18,806 bases of DNA from Bacteroidales bacterium UBA5281 (GCA_002410555.1 DHSR01000007.1:1-18806), one strand, 5' to 3'. Shown: positions 9,185-17,766, counted from the stretch's first letter. Notes: generated from the sequence alone by a model not told the origin. Translations and numbers: made by a program.

Positions 9185-9622
9185 ATGAAAGCTGTTAGAT
9201 ATATATTGCCCTTGCTGATATTGATTTTTCTTTCATCTTCGCTATGCGCACAGCAAACCGTGAATTTTGAATATGATTTGGCAGGAAACAGGGTGCTAAG
9301 GTATCTCGATACTAAAAAGAGTACCGATGCCGAAGTTGACTCCCTTTTTAAGGCTGAAATCATCCATGATAAAATTACCGGCGATCATTTGGTAAAGGTC
9401 TATCCCAATCCTACCCTGGGTATGATTAACGTTGAATTTATGGGAATAAGTGAGGGTACGTCAACCTATTTTATCACCGATCAAAATGGCAGGCAGGTAA
9501 TGAACGGGGAAACCAAAAGCCTTTCAAACACCATTGATATTACCCGGCAGGGACGCGGGGTCTATTACCTGGTGATAAAAGCGCCCGAAATATATCAGGT
9601 TTATAAAATAATTAAGCAATAA
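9185..9622 (+). CDS. Small T9SS-sorted protein with one YD-repeat-like motif
   Basis: This 145-residue protein has a Sec signal (1-22, LCAQ) and, right at the mature N-terminus, FEYDLAGNRVLR (28-39). That is a good match to the YD-repeat pattern (YDxxGNR) of RHS proteins. After a short acidic linker, residues 72-145 form a T9SS C-terminal sorting domain: VYPNPTLGMINVEF, FITDQNGRQV, GRGVYYLVI and a final KIIKQ. It is thus little more than one YD unit attached to a secretion and anchoring signal. It lies 27 bases after the fibre gene and 90 bases before the giant RHS gene, which itself lacks a sorting domain. A partnership with the RHS protein (surface docking or secretion) is plausible but inferred. 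The ATG at 9185 gives the full signal. Confidence 0.85.
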   Translation: MKAVRYILPLLILIFLSSSLCAQQTVNFEYDLAGNRVLRYLDTKKSTDAEVDSLFKAEIIHDKITGDHLVKVYPNPTLGMINVEFMGISEGTSTYFITDQNGRQVMNGETKSLSNTIDITRQGRGVYYLVIKAPEIYQVYKIIKQ

Positions 9623-9647
9623 AAATAAATTTAAATTTCAGGCTATC

Positions 9648-9671
9648 TGGCATAAAATGCCACAATGGCAT
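9648..9671 (+). repeat. Three-armed inverted repeat TGGCAT-ATGCCA-TGGCAT before the RHS gene
   Basis: TGGCAT (9648-9653), AAA, ATGCCA (9657-9662), CAA, TGGCAT (9666-9671). The middle arm can pair perfectly with either outer arm, giving two mutually exclusive six-base-pair hairpins with three-base loops. It sits in the 90-base gap before the RHS gene, about 40 bases ahead of its ATG. It could be a weak attenuator, an mRNA processing site or a protein-binding site; with such short stems, chance cannot be excluded. Confidence 0.35.
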
Positions 9672-9712
9672 GAAATCAGGAAATATCATCCTTAACTTAA
9701 CAGGCTATTGAC

Positions 9713-12700
9713 ATGAAAAAATATTTCTGGTTATTTATGGTGGTTGCATCAAACCTGCAACTCTACGGGCAGCATCAGGCACCCAATTTTACCCTTGACA
9801 AACAGCTATACGGAAAACAGGAGTACCAAGCCAGCCAATACATAGATATGATCGATGGTTTTGGTTACAAAGCCAACACCAAAAGCGATGTTTTTCATGC
9901 CAAAATAGACCCGTTTATGGTTTTTCCGCCGGTGGAGGGGGAGATTGGGGGGCCTACTGCCGGGGATAATGGAATGGTTGGCAGTATGGGAGGTTCAATT
10001 AGCGTTAGCTCGAACGGTGCAGCTACTTACAGTTTGCCTATTGAAGTACCCAATGGAATTAATGGCATGGAGCCACAACTTGCCGTATCATACAATAGCC
10101 AGGCGGGCAACGGGATAATGGGTATAGGCTGGAACCTGAACGGCCTGTCTGCCATTACCCGAACGGGAAGTACGCTATTTAATGATGAAATCAATAAAGG
10201 AGTAAAATACAACGATGAAGATCATTATGCTTTAGATGGCAACAGACTAATGGGTTTTTCCGGGACTTACGGGCAAAATGGGGCTGAATACAGGACAGAA
10301 CTGGAAACCTACTCAAAAATTATTTCATACAGAACATCGGGTACTGCTCCTGATTATTTTGTCGTATGGACAAAAAGTGGTCAAATAATTGAATATGGAA
10401 GAACGGCAGACTCTCGAATTGAGCTTCAGGGATCATCTGGTACACAAGCTATGATAAGCACATGGTTGGTAAATAAAATCAGCGACCGTTTCGGCAACTC
10501 GATAGAATTTGTTTATTTAGAGAATAACGCTACAGGGGAATTTGTTATTGATAAAATCAAATATGGCGGAAACCCTGATAATGGCATCCCAATGAAATGC
10601 GAAGTACGGTTTGGCTACAGATATGATCGCAAGGATAAAATTACTAAATATCTTTACCCTCAAAAAAGATATTCCCTTACCAGGCTATTGGATAAAATTG
10701 AAATCTATGTTGAAAACACCAAACAATACCATTATAAATTTGATTATAAAGACGATGAGCCTGGTTCTCAACTCGACTTTACTTCGAAATTAATAAACAT
10801 CAAGCGAATACAAGCCGATGGCGTTGCATTGAATCCCGTCGAATTTGAGTACCATGCAGATGCACCGCTTAAGACTGAAAAGGTTTTAAATGAAATTACA
10901 TACTGTTATGAATACAATGGGTTGTATTATGTTTACGATGGAACAAAATCATTAATCGCCGACTTTAATGGTGATGGTAAACTGGATATTATAGTTGTAT
11001 ATCGATTCTGGGATGAGAATGTAAATAAAGTTGCCGGGTTCAAGATTTATTATGCTGGCACGGATCATTATATTCCCGGGCCAAGTGGTTCTTTACCTAA
11101 TAGAGAATTCATTCAATTTTTACCTTGTAATATTAATGGTGATCAGAAGACGGATCTATTAATGATTAGATTAACGACCCTAAATGACCCGGAAACAGAA
11201 ATTGTGCCCTATATATCAAATGAAAATAATTCAATCGGGTTTGATATTATGCCATCTTTCAGAACAACCATGAATCCATCAAACATTAAATTTCAGGTGG
11301 ATGATTTTAACGGGGATGGAAAATCCGAACTCTTAGTTATGATTTTTCCTTTCCCGGATGTAGATATTGCGTTAATTGAAACTTATTCATTTAACATTAC
11401 ACCCACTTTTAGCGTTATCAGGCATACTCCAAAATCTGCAAATGCTTCAATAAATCATTATTATGAAACCCGTGATATGGATGCCGATGGCATACCAGAA
11501 TTAATCCGTTTGAAGTCGGATGGTATGTATGTTTATAAGTTCTTATTTGAACCTGGTGGACAAACCATTAGCGATCCGGTGCATTATACTTTCCCGACCT
11601 CTGCTTTTCAGGTTTATTGGGCTGACTTTAATGCGGATGGATATTGTGACATCTTATTCCGCAACAAATCCACAGGTTTATGGGGCATTCAATTATTCAC
11701 CGGATCAGATTTTATAACGGTTGATTGCCCGGTCACCTTAACCGAAGACCCATCTAATAACAGAGTTTCTTACTCACTATTAGACTACAATGGCGATGGA
11801 CTTGTAGATATTAACGAACGTTATCTGGAATCAGAAAACCCGAAAAAATTCCGAAATACCTTTTTTTACAACAATGGAAATGGCTTCCGGAGCGAAAGTT
11901 TTTACACTTACGATATTGATCATGATATCAGGATAAACCCGATTGAAAGAACAACCGACATGAATGGCGATGGTATAAATGATGTCATTTACCAGGCTAA
12001 CAACGACTACAACCCGGGATTGGTTTATCTGGTGGCTTATGAAGTCAACTCAAAAGACAAGTCAAATCTTATTGAGGTTATCAGGGATGAATTTGACAAC
12101 GAGACTACCTTTACCTATAAACACCTGCCCTATTGCACCGGTGATGATCAAACCGAGCCGGAATATGTAAAATATACCGATTCCTCTTACCCTTTTATGG
12201 ATTTTCAGGGGCCTATGGCAGTGGTTACCAAGGTTTCAGCTTTTGATGGCTTAGGCAATCAACCTGATAATGTTCGTGAGATAAAATACCATTATGAAGG
12301 AGCCAAAATTCATTTAAAGGGTAAAGGCTATCTCGGGTTCATGAAAACCAGAGTGGCAGATGTTGATGCAGGTTCATGGTCCGAAACCACTAATAAGATA
12401 GAAAAAACGGACAATTACATATTCCCGCATACGGACATTTCCAGAAGCTATGTCAAGATTAATGGGCAGGACAAGAAGTTAAACGAAACCAAATATACCT
12501 ATTACGTGCATAATAAACCTTTGCAAAACTTAGCGAAGCATTATGCACCTTATCAAACCAAAGTTCATTCAAAAAATTGGAATGAAAAGGGGGAGTATGA
12601 AAAAACAGTGCGCACAGAGAGTTTATACCTGGGCAATGAAAATGCTTTAACCTATGGTAACCCTTATAAGGTGTTGGAATTGGGTAGCGAAAGCGAGCTT

Positions 12701-15700
12701 GAGAATCATTCTTCCATCAGCGCTTTCAGATTTGGGAAAGAAGCATCCACATTCTATTCTTATAAATTAAATTTAATAGACCGGTGGGTTATAGCAAATC
12801 CCGATAGCGTAAGAATCCGTTATTTTAAGAATGATGCTGACGATATTACGGCGTGTGAGTACTTTGATTATTACCCCATTGATGACCAACGGTTTCCATT
12901 ATTAAAGATATCCCGGGTGCATCCCGAAAGCAATTCAGAGGTCAGAACAGAATTTGATTATAATCAGGCGCTGGGGTTAATTATTAAAAAGACAATCACA
13001 GCCCCCAATTATACACCGGCACCAGAGGCAAGAGTTGAGCGTTATGAATATAATCCCGAATACGGATACCGTTTTATGACCAGGCAGTTTAATCCCCTGA
13101 ACCATGCTGTCGAAAGCAAAATTGATCCTGTAAAAGGAACAATAGTTCAGTCCTTTGACGCGAACAACTTTAACACTGATTTCGGGTACGATTCATTCAA
13201 CAGGCCGGTGAAGGAGGTTAGTTATGATGGTATCATTACTTCTTCGGTATTAAGATGGGCCAATGGGCACCAGGATTCAAAGCCAGGGGCATTGTGGTAC
13301 AAGTGGTCATGTGCATCAGGGCAAAACCCCCAACTCATTTTCCACGACCGGCTGGGGCGTGAAATAAGGGCTGTATCTTACACGCCTTCAGGACAGAAAA
13401 TATATATTGAAAAAGAATATGATCATCTTGGCCGCCTGGTGATGGTTAGTGACCCGCACCTGCCGGGCGAAACACAATACCAAATTACAGAAACCACTTA
13501 TGACGAATTAAACCGGCCAAAACTGGTAAAATATCCTGGTGATATAACCGAGAACTATGCTTATGGACGAAGAAGTGTAACCATAACAAATGACCACGGC
13601 AAAACAACCAAAAAGGAGACCGATGCAGCCGGAAGGCTTGTTACCAGCACCGATGAAGATAATAAATACGTGAAATATACCTATTACAGTGATGGCAAAT
13701 TATATACCACAAAAGTAAACGGTATGGCTTCAACATTGGTTACCCTTGAATATGATATTAATGGCAACAAAACCAAAACCACCGACCCTTCATGGGGCAC
13801 CAATATCAGTCGTTATAATCCTTTTAATGAACTAATGTATTCGGAAGATGCCAGGCAAAACAAATATACATACACATACGATGTACTTGGCCGCACCCTT
13901 AGCAGGCAAAACCTAACCCATGCAACCGACCTCACCAACTGGCAGTATGAGGAAACTGCCGGCAAGCTCGGGTTGTTAAAAAGCGAAAGCAACCTGGCGG
14001 GACATATGAAACTATACACCTACGGCGAGTTTAACAGGCTGGTGAAAATAACGGAGAAGCTGGATGCCGATGGCATGGGCCATGATGTAAGTTATACGCA
14101 TGATGAACTGGGCAGGGTTAGCTTAATGACATATCCTGATGGGTTAACCTTGAGTTACAGATACACCGGTGATGGAGTGCTGAAAAAAATCATAAGGGAA
14201 CGTGATGCGGTTGTTGTATGGGAAGGAATTGCCTACAATGATAAAGGACAATTGACCCAAAGCAAAAGGGGGCGTAATATTTTACTGGATAAAACCTATT
14301 ATCCTGAAACCGGACTTTTACAAACCACTATTTGTAATAATGTGCAATCATTTGAGTACGTTTATGACAATTTGGGCAATATGACCGACCGTTATGATCA
14401 TTTTCATAAAACAAATAACCAAAGCCTGCACGAGGAGTTTGGTTATGATGATCGCAACCAGCTCACCTCCGTAACTTTGAACGGAGCTTATCCCCGGATT
14501 TTTGAATATGATGCTCTTGGCAATATTGAATCCAACCCAGATGCAGGGGCATTTGATTACACCAATCCTGACAAGCCTTACCAACTGGCAAGCCTTACCC
14601 CAAACAATAATCTTGCACCTGAATATTACACCCCGCAAGTGATAACCTACACCCATTTTAATAAAGTAGAAACCATCACCTCAAACGAGCATTTTCTTGA
14701 GCTTACTTATGGTTTAAACCAACAGCGCATCAGCCAAAAACTGTATGAGGTAAACCGCTCCAATAAAAACTTTATCCTTGAAAAACAGTTTATTGCCGGC
14801 ATTGCAGAAAAGATTATATTTGCTGATCAAACCACCAAATCCATCAACTACATTACCTCACCGGAAGGCCTTACGGCCATTGAAATTACCTCCAACCCTG
14901 GCGGCCGGGAATGGTATTGGGTGTTTACCGACCATCTGGGGAGTATTACCACGCTTTTAAGAGAAAGCGATGGCCAGAAATTTGAAATGAGTTTTGATGC
15001 GTGGGGTAACAGAAGAGACCCTGCAACCTGGATGAATTACACCACCACATTCCCGGATGTTGTTATTGACCGGGGCTTTACCGGTCACGAGCATCTTGAT
15101 GTTTTCGGCTTGATAAATATGAACGGCCGTGTTTACGATCCCGTTGTGGCGCGTTTTCTCTCTCCCGACCCGTATATTCAGGCATCGGGTATGCCTCAGA
15201 ATTATAATGGGTACGTGTATTGCTGGAATAATCCGCTTAAATATGTTGACCCGAGCGGGGATGTATTTATGATGCCTTTTTTTATTATGGGCATGATTAC
15301 AGACTTTACAAGCAATTTGATTAACGGAGTTCATGACCCACTTGGGACTGCTTATTCGAATGTAACATCCACAATAACGGGCATTAACAATTCATGTCAA
15401 ATTCCTGTTGCAAGAACAGATAACTTTTACTTATCAGTTGGGATAGACCCGTTTAGCTTTGGTGTTTCTATTAATGCGGCATATAAACCCAGCGATGATT
15501 TTGCAATGAACTTCAATGCAGGTATTGGTCCTTTTGGTGGAAATGTAAATTTTGGGGCTTCTCAAAAGTTCGGAGACTTTACTTTGTCTGGTGGCGGTGG
15601 GTACTCTTCGGGTTTTAGCAATATATTTTCTAAGAATCCTGCTAAAATATCAGGTACGCAGGCACATTATGGTTTCTCATATTACGATAGATCAAACAAT

Positions 15701-16213
15701 CAGCATTTCTCTTTTGGTGGCAATACCATTGAGGGGAAATATAGTCAAAACCAATGGTTTGTTGGTTATCGTAAGGGCGATTTTTCTTTTGCCATGACTA
15801 ATGATGCTTTCAGAGGAAGCGACTGGTATCGCACAGCTGCCGCGGAAATTGGCATTGGCGAAGTTTCGTTTGGATTCAATCTTTTTACTACTGAACCGCC
15901 ATTGGAGGAGTACAAACGAAAGCCTAAACAATTAGGTGGTGACTCAGAATACATATCTCCAATACACGGTAAAAATCCCTTAGGAACTTACTCTTCCGGG
16001 AGTCGGGTATATGCAGGAATGTATTTAGGTTATCGAAATGGAAACAGAGTAAGCCGATTTGGTATAGATGCAGCATGGGTTCAAGACCTTTTTCAAAATG
16101 GTATTCACCGATGGGTGGTACCAACACCCTATTTTAATACAAACTCCGGTTCGCCTTCTGCACCATTCCTGCAAGGAGGGTACGTAAATCCATTCTCACT
16201 CTATACATTTTAA
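9713..16213 (+). CDS. Giant SpvB/FG-GAP/YD-repeat RHS protein with polymorphic toxin tip
   Basis: The 2166-residue protein starts with a Sec signal (about 1-20, LYGQ). An SpvB-like domain (about 93-390: GGSISVSSNGAATYSLPI, VSYNSQAGNGIMGIGW) resembles the start of insecticidal Tc toxin B subunits. Six FG-GAP/VCBS units carry DxNxDG calcium-type loops near residues 417, 530, 587, 637, 691 and 749. YD repeats run from about 1150 (GYDSFNRP) to 1730 and would build the hollow RHS shell. The RHS core includes TDHLGSI (1740), FDAWGNRR, GRVYDP (1805), FLSPDPY and ends DPSGD (1846). The last ~316 residues are a variable tip: a hydrophobic linker, Gly/aromatic beta-rich repeats, and GSDWYRTAAAEIGIGE. 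The tip resembles the polymorphic toxin type 23 (Ntox23) family, from memory of its motif and unconfirmed. No T9SS domain is present. A lipoprotein gene starts two bases after the stop and probably encodes immunity. Confidence 0.92.
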   Translation: MKKYFWLFMVVASNLQLYGQHQAPNFTLDKQLYGKQEYQASQYIDMIDGFGYKANTKSDVFHAKIDPFMVFPPVEGEIGGPTAGDNGMVGSMGGSISVSSNGAATYSLPIEVPNGINGMEPQLAVSYNSQAGNGIMGIGWNLNGLSAITRTGSTLFNDEINKGVKYNDEDHYALDGNRLMGFSGTYGQNGAEYRTELETYSKIISYRTSGTAPDYFVVWTKSGQIIEYGRTADSRIELQGSSGTQAMISTWLVNKISDRFGNSIEFVYLENNATGEFVIDKIKYGGNPDNGIPMKCEVRFGYRYDRKDKITKYLYPQKRYSLTRLLDKIEIYVENTKQYHYKFDYKDDEPGSQLDFTSKLINIKRIQADGVALNPVEFEYHADAPLKTEKVLNEITYCYEYNGLYYVYDGTKSLIADFNGDGKLDIIVVYRFWDENVNKVAGFKIYYAGTDHYIPGPSGSLPNREFIQFLPCNINGDQKTDLLMIRLTTLNDPETEIVPYISNENNSIGFDIMPSFRTTMNPSNIKFQVDDFNGDGKSELLVMIFPFPDVDIALIETYSFNITPTFSVIRHTPKSANASINHYYETRDMDADGIPELIRLKSDGMYVYKFLFEPGGQTISDPVHYTFPTSAFQVYWADFNADGYCDILFRNKSTGLWGIQLFTGSDFITVDCPVTLTEDPSNNRVSYSLLDYNGDGLVDINERYLESENPKKFRNTFFYNNGNGFRSESFYTYDIDHDIRINPIERTTDMNGDGINDVIYQANNDYNPGLVYLVAYEVNSKDKSNLIEVIRDEFDNETTFTYKHLPYCTGDDQTEPEYVKYTDSSYPFMDFQGPMAVVTKVSAFDGLGNQPDNVREIKYHYEGAKIHLKGKGYLGFMKTRVADVDAGSWSETTNKIEKTDNYIFPHTDISRSYVKINGQDKKLNETKYTYYVHNKPLQNLAKHYAPYQTKVHSKNWNEKGEYEKTVRTESLYLGNENALTYGNPYKVLELGSESELENHSSISAFRFGKEASTFYSYKLNLIDRWVIANPDSVRIRYFKNDADDITACEYFDYYPIDDQRFPLLKISRVHPESNSEVRTEFDYNQALGLIIKKTITAPNYTPAPEARVERYEYNPEYGYRFMTRQFNPLNHAVESKIDPVKGTIVQSFDANNFNTDFGYDSFNRPVKEVSYDGIITSSVLRWANGHQDSKPGALWYKWSCASGQNPQLIFHDRLGREIRAVSYTPSGQKIYIEKEYDHLGRLVMVSDPHLPGETQYQITETTYDELNRPKLVKYPGDITENYAYGRRSVTITNDHGKTTKKETDAAGRLVTSTDEDNKYVKYTYYSDGKLYTTKVNGMASTLVTLEYDINGNKTKTTDPSWGTNISRYNPFNELMYSEDARQNKYTYTYDVLGRTLSRQNLTHATDLTNWQYEETAGKLGLLKSESNLAGHMKLYTYGEFNRLVKITEKLDADGMGHDVSYTHDELGRVSLMTYPDGLTLSYRYTGDGVLKKIIRERDAVVVWEGIAYNDKGQLTQSKRGRNILLDKTYYPETGLLQTTICNNVQSFEYVYDNLGNMTDRYDHFHKTNNQSLHEEFGYDDRNQLTSVTLNGAYPRIFEYDALGNIESNPDAGAFDYTNPDKPYQLASLTPNNNLAPEYYTPQVITYTHFNKVETITSNEHFLELTYGLNQQRISQKLYEVNRSNKNFILEKQFIAGIAEKIIFADQTTKSINYITSPEGLTAIEITSNPGGREWYWVFTDHLGSITTLLRESDGQKFEMSFDAWGNRRDPATWMNYTTTFPDVVIDRGFTGHEHLDVFGLINMNGRVYDPVVARFLSPDPYIQASGMPQNYNGYVYCWNNPLKYVDPSGDVFMMPFFIMGMITDFTSNLINGVHDPLGTAYSNVTSTITGINNSCQIPVARTDNFYLSVGIDPFSFGVSINAAYKPSDDFAMNFNAGIGPFGGNVNFGASQKFGDFTLSGGGGYSSGFSNIFSKNPAKISGTQAHYGFSYYDRSNNQHFSFGGNTIEGKYSQNQWFVGYRKGDFSFAMTNDAFRGSDWYRTAAAEIGIGEVSFGFNLFTTEPPLEEYKRKPKQLGGDSEYISPIHGKNPLGTYSSGSRVYAGMYLGYRNGNRVSRFGIDAAWVQDLFQNGIHRWVVPTPYFNTNSGSPSAPFLQGGYVNPFSLYTF
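14990..15268 (+). repeat. RHS core direct repeat, copy 1 (in the giant gene)
   Basis: This 279-base stretch encodes SFDAWGNRRDPATW through to DPSGDVF. It aligns without gaps to 17104-17382, with 34 mismatches by my count (about 88% identity), most of them in third codon positions. The mismatches cluster at the right end (about 15230-15268). The repeat is where homologous recombination could exchange tips between the giant gene and the orphan cassette. Confidence 0.85.
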
Positions 16214-16215
16214 TC

Positions 16216-16806
16216 ATGAAATCTATTCATGTAACAATCGGATGCTGTACTCTATTTCTACTTGCGTCATGTGTAAGCCCAATCAATTGTCGGAAACAAT
16301 TTACAGTATTTATGGATTCAATATCTGTCTCAAGCCATAAATATCAAATTCGAGTGGACGGAATATTTGTTTCAGTAAATCAGCGAGGTGCTTTCGCTTT
16401 ATACAAAGATGGTAAAGCAAAGTTTGTTGATTCATATCTTCCAATCGGTAATGAATTTTGGTTATATCCGGAAAAAATGATTTCAATTATTGAGAATCAA
16501 ATCAATATAATTGGAAAGGAGGGAGCCGGCCATTATAAACAAGTGAGTGATACTATTATTATTCAGACATTTGGTATTTCTAATGACCAACTTTGCCGCA
16601 GATCAGTTTATGAAACCAAAGGTGTCATACTCAATGATTCAACCATAGTAGTGTTTTCTGATTATTCTTATTGGTTCGACTCTGAACTCATCAAACAACC
16701 GAACATTTATCGTTTATACAAAACCAATCTCAAGCCTGACAGCACATTGGCTTGGTTTAATAAAAAACGATGGTACAAAAACAACTTGCATGAGAGCCGA
16801 AAGTAA
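16216..16806 (+). CDS. Probable immunity lipoprotein for the giant RHS toxin
   Basis: This 196-residue protein has a lipoprotein signal with lipobox LASC and lipidated Cys19, so it should be anchored on the periplasmic side of the envelope or at the surface. The mature part alternates short beta-strands and aromatic residues (IFVSVNQRGAFALYKDG near 50-66) and ends in a basic, aromatic tail (AWFNKKRWYKNNLHESRK). I know no catalytic motif in it. Its ATG lies two bases after the TAA of the RHS gene, so the two are almost certainly co-transcribed and perhaps translationally coupled. That position is the standard place for the immunity partner of an RHS tip. The DNA is visibly AT-richer than the RHS core, as is common for acquired tip/immunity modules. 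The immunity role is inferred from position. Confidence 0.75.
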   Translation: MKSIHVTIGCCTLFLLASCVSPINCRKQFTVFMDSISVSSHKYQIRVDGIFVSVNQRGAFALYKDGKAKFVDSYLPIGNEFWLYPEKMISIIENQINIIGKEGAGHYKQVSDTIIIQTFGISNDQLCRRSVYETKGVILNDSTIVVFSDYSYWFDSELIKQPNIYRLYKTNLKPDSTLAWFNKKRWYKNNLHESRK

Positions 16807-16887
16807 TATAAATACTGCCGACCCCTTGCTATGTAGAATCTCCAATCCCCCTTCCAACGCCACCAAATTTCCAATTCAAAAATTCAT

Positions 16888-16895
16888 TACTTTTG
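16888..16895 (+). promoter_or_regulatory. TACTTTTG -7-like box abutting the orphan RHS start
   Basis: TACTTTTG at 16888-16895 matches the Bacteroidota -7 consensus and lies only seven bases before the ATG at 16903. No TTG is found at the matching -33 position. If functional, transcription would begin at or just after that ATG, giving a leaderless message or pointing to the later ATG at 16921 as the true start. Confidence 0.25.
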
Positions 16896-16902
16896 GCATA
16901 CC

Positions 16903-17745
16903 ATGTCAATTGACAAACAAATGAAACAGCACCCCACCCGCAGGCAGCAGTACAAATACACCTATCTATCGGGCCCGCTGGGTTTATTTGCTATACATAT
17001 TATAAAACCTGACGGCACTGCAGAAATCAATTACATCCACGCCGACCACCTCGGCTCCTGGAACACCATTACCGACGAGAATGGCAACCTGCTGCAAGAA
17101 CAAAGCTTTGATGCATGGGGCAACAGAAGAGACCCTGCAACCTGGATGAATTACACCACCACATTCCCAGATGTTGTCATTGACCGGGGCTTTACCGGCC
17201 ACGAACACCTGGATGTTTTCGGCTTGATAAACATGAACGGTCGCGTTTACGATCCCGTTGTGGCGCGTTTTCTCTCCCCCGATCCCTATATCCAGGCTCC
17301 GGGTATGCCGCAGAATTATAATGGGTATGTGTATTGTTTGAATAATCCGTTGGTTTATACGGATCCGAGTGGGGAAGTGTTTGGAATTGATGACTTGATA
17401 ATAATAGGTCTGACAATTACAGGTGCATATTTGGGAGGTGTGGCAACAAATGAAGGAGAGCTAAATCCGGTAAAATGGAACTATAAATCTGCTTCAACCT
17501 ATATTGGAATTACAACTGGTGCTTTATTTGGTTATGTAGGTGGCTATGGAATTGCACATCCCGGCACAATTTCCTTGGCACTTGGAATTACGACGCCTGC
17601 TGCTGGTGTGTATTTAGTTGGAAACCAATCTGACTGGTCTTTTGAGTGGACCACAATGGCGGGAGGTGAAGGCAGTATTGAAACTAACAAGCCAACCTCT
17701 ATAGAGGATATAATTAGAGGTTCAAATTCCTCCATACCTGTTTAA
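16903..17745 (+). CDS. Orphan RHS core with alternative tip, no signal peptide, ended by an in-frame TAA
   Basis: The 280-residue frame begins inside what would be the end of a YD-repeat region (YTYLSGPLGLFAIHI), runs through an RHS core (HADHLGSWNTITDENGN, FDAWGNRR, GRVYDP, FLSPDPY, DPSGEVF at about 153-160) and then into a tip unrelated to that of the upstream giant gene. It lacks a signal peptide, SpvB domain and shell, so it cannot act as a stand-alone exported toxin. It fits a displaced (orphan) RHS tip. The tip starts with a Gly/Ala-rich hydrophobic stretch (about 160-235, with NPVKWNYKS and ALFGYVGGYG), typical of pre-toxin linkers. It stops at TAA 17743-17745, but the same frame continues open to 18042. 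The ATG at 16921 is an alternative start. The core is about 88% identical in DNA to the giant gene. Confidence 0.75.
   Translation: MSIDKQMKQHPTRRQQYKYTYLSGPLGLFAIHIIKPDGTAEINYIHADHLGSWNTITDENGNLLQEQSFDAWGNRRDPATWMNYTTTFPDVVIDRGFTGHEHLDVFGLINMNGRVYDPVVARFLSPDPYIQAPGMPQNYNGYVYCLNNPLVYTDPSGEVFGIDDLIIIGLTITGAYLGGVATNEGELNPVKWNYKSASTYIGITTGALFGYVGGYGIAHPGTISLALGITTPAAGVYLVGNQSDWSFEWTTMAGGEGSIETNKPTSIEDIIRGSNSSIPV
17104..17382 (+). repeat. RHS core direct repeat, copy 2 (in the orphan cassette)
   Basis: This is the gap-free counterpart of 14990-15268. Left of 17104 the two genes encode different core versions (LGSWNTITDENGNLLQE here, LGSITTLLRESDGQKF there) and the DNA similarity drops sharply. 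Right of 17382 the tips are unrelated. The first ~72 codons differ at only one residue (Ser to Pro) despite many silent changes. Confidence 0.85.
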
Positions 17746-17766
17746 ACTGGCGGCTATAGTAACTAT

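Noticed and set aside
14957..15334. Minus-strand ORF of 125 codons, with a similar one at 16984-17208
   Set aside because: Both are antisense to the conserved RHS core. They resemble each other only because the core is repeated.
15552..15954. Overlapping ORFs on both strands in the toxin tip
   Set aside because: The main RHS frame is open to its stop and contains the toxin-like motif; the others lack any domain.
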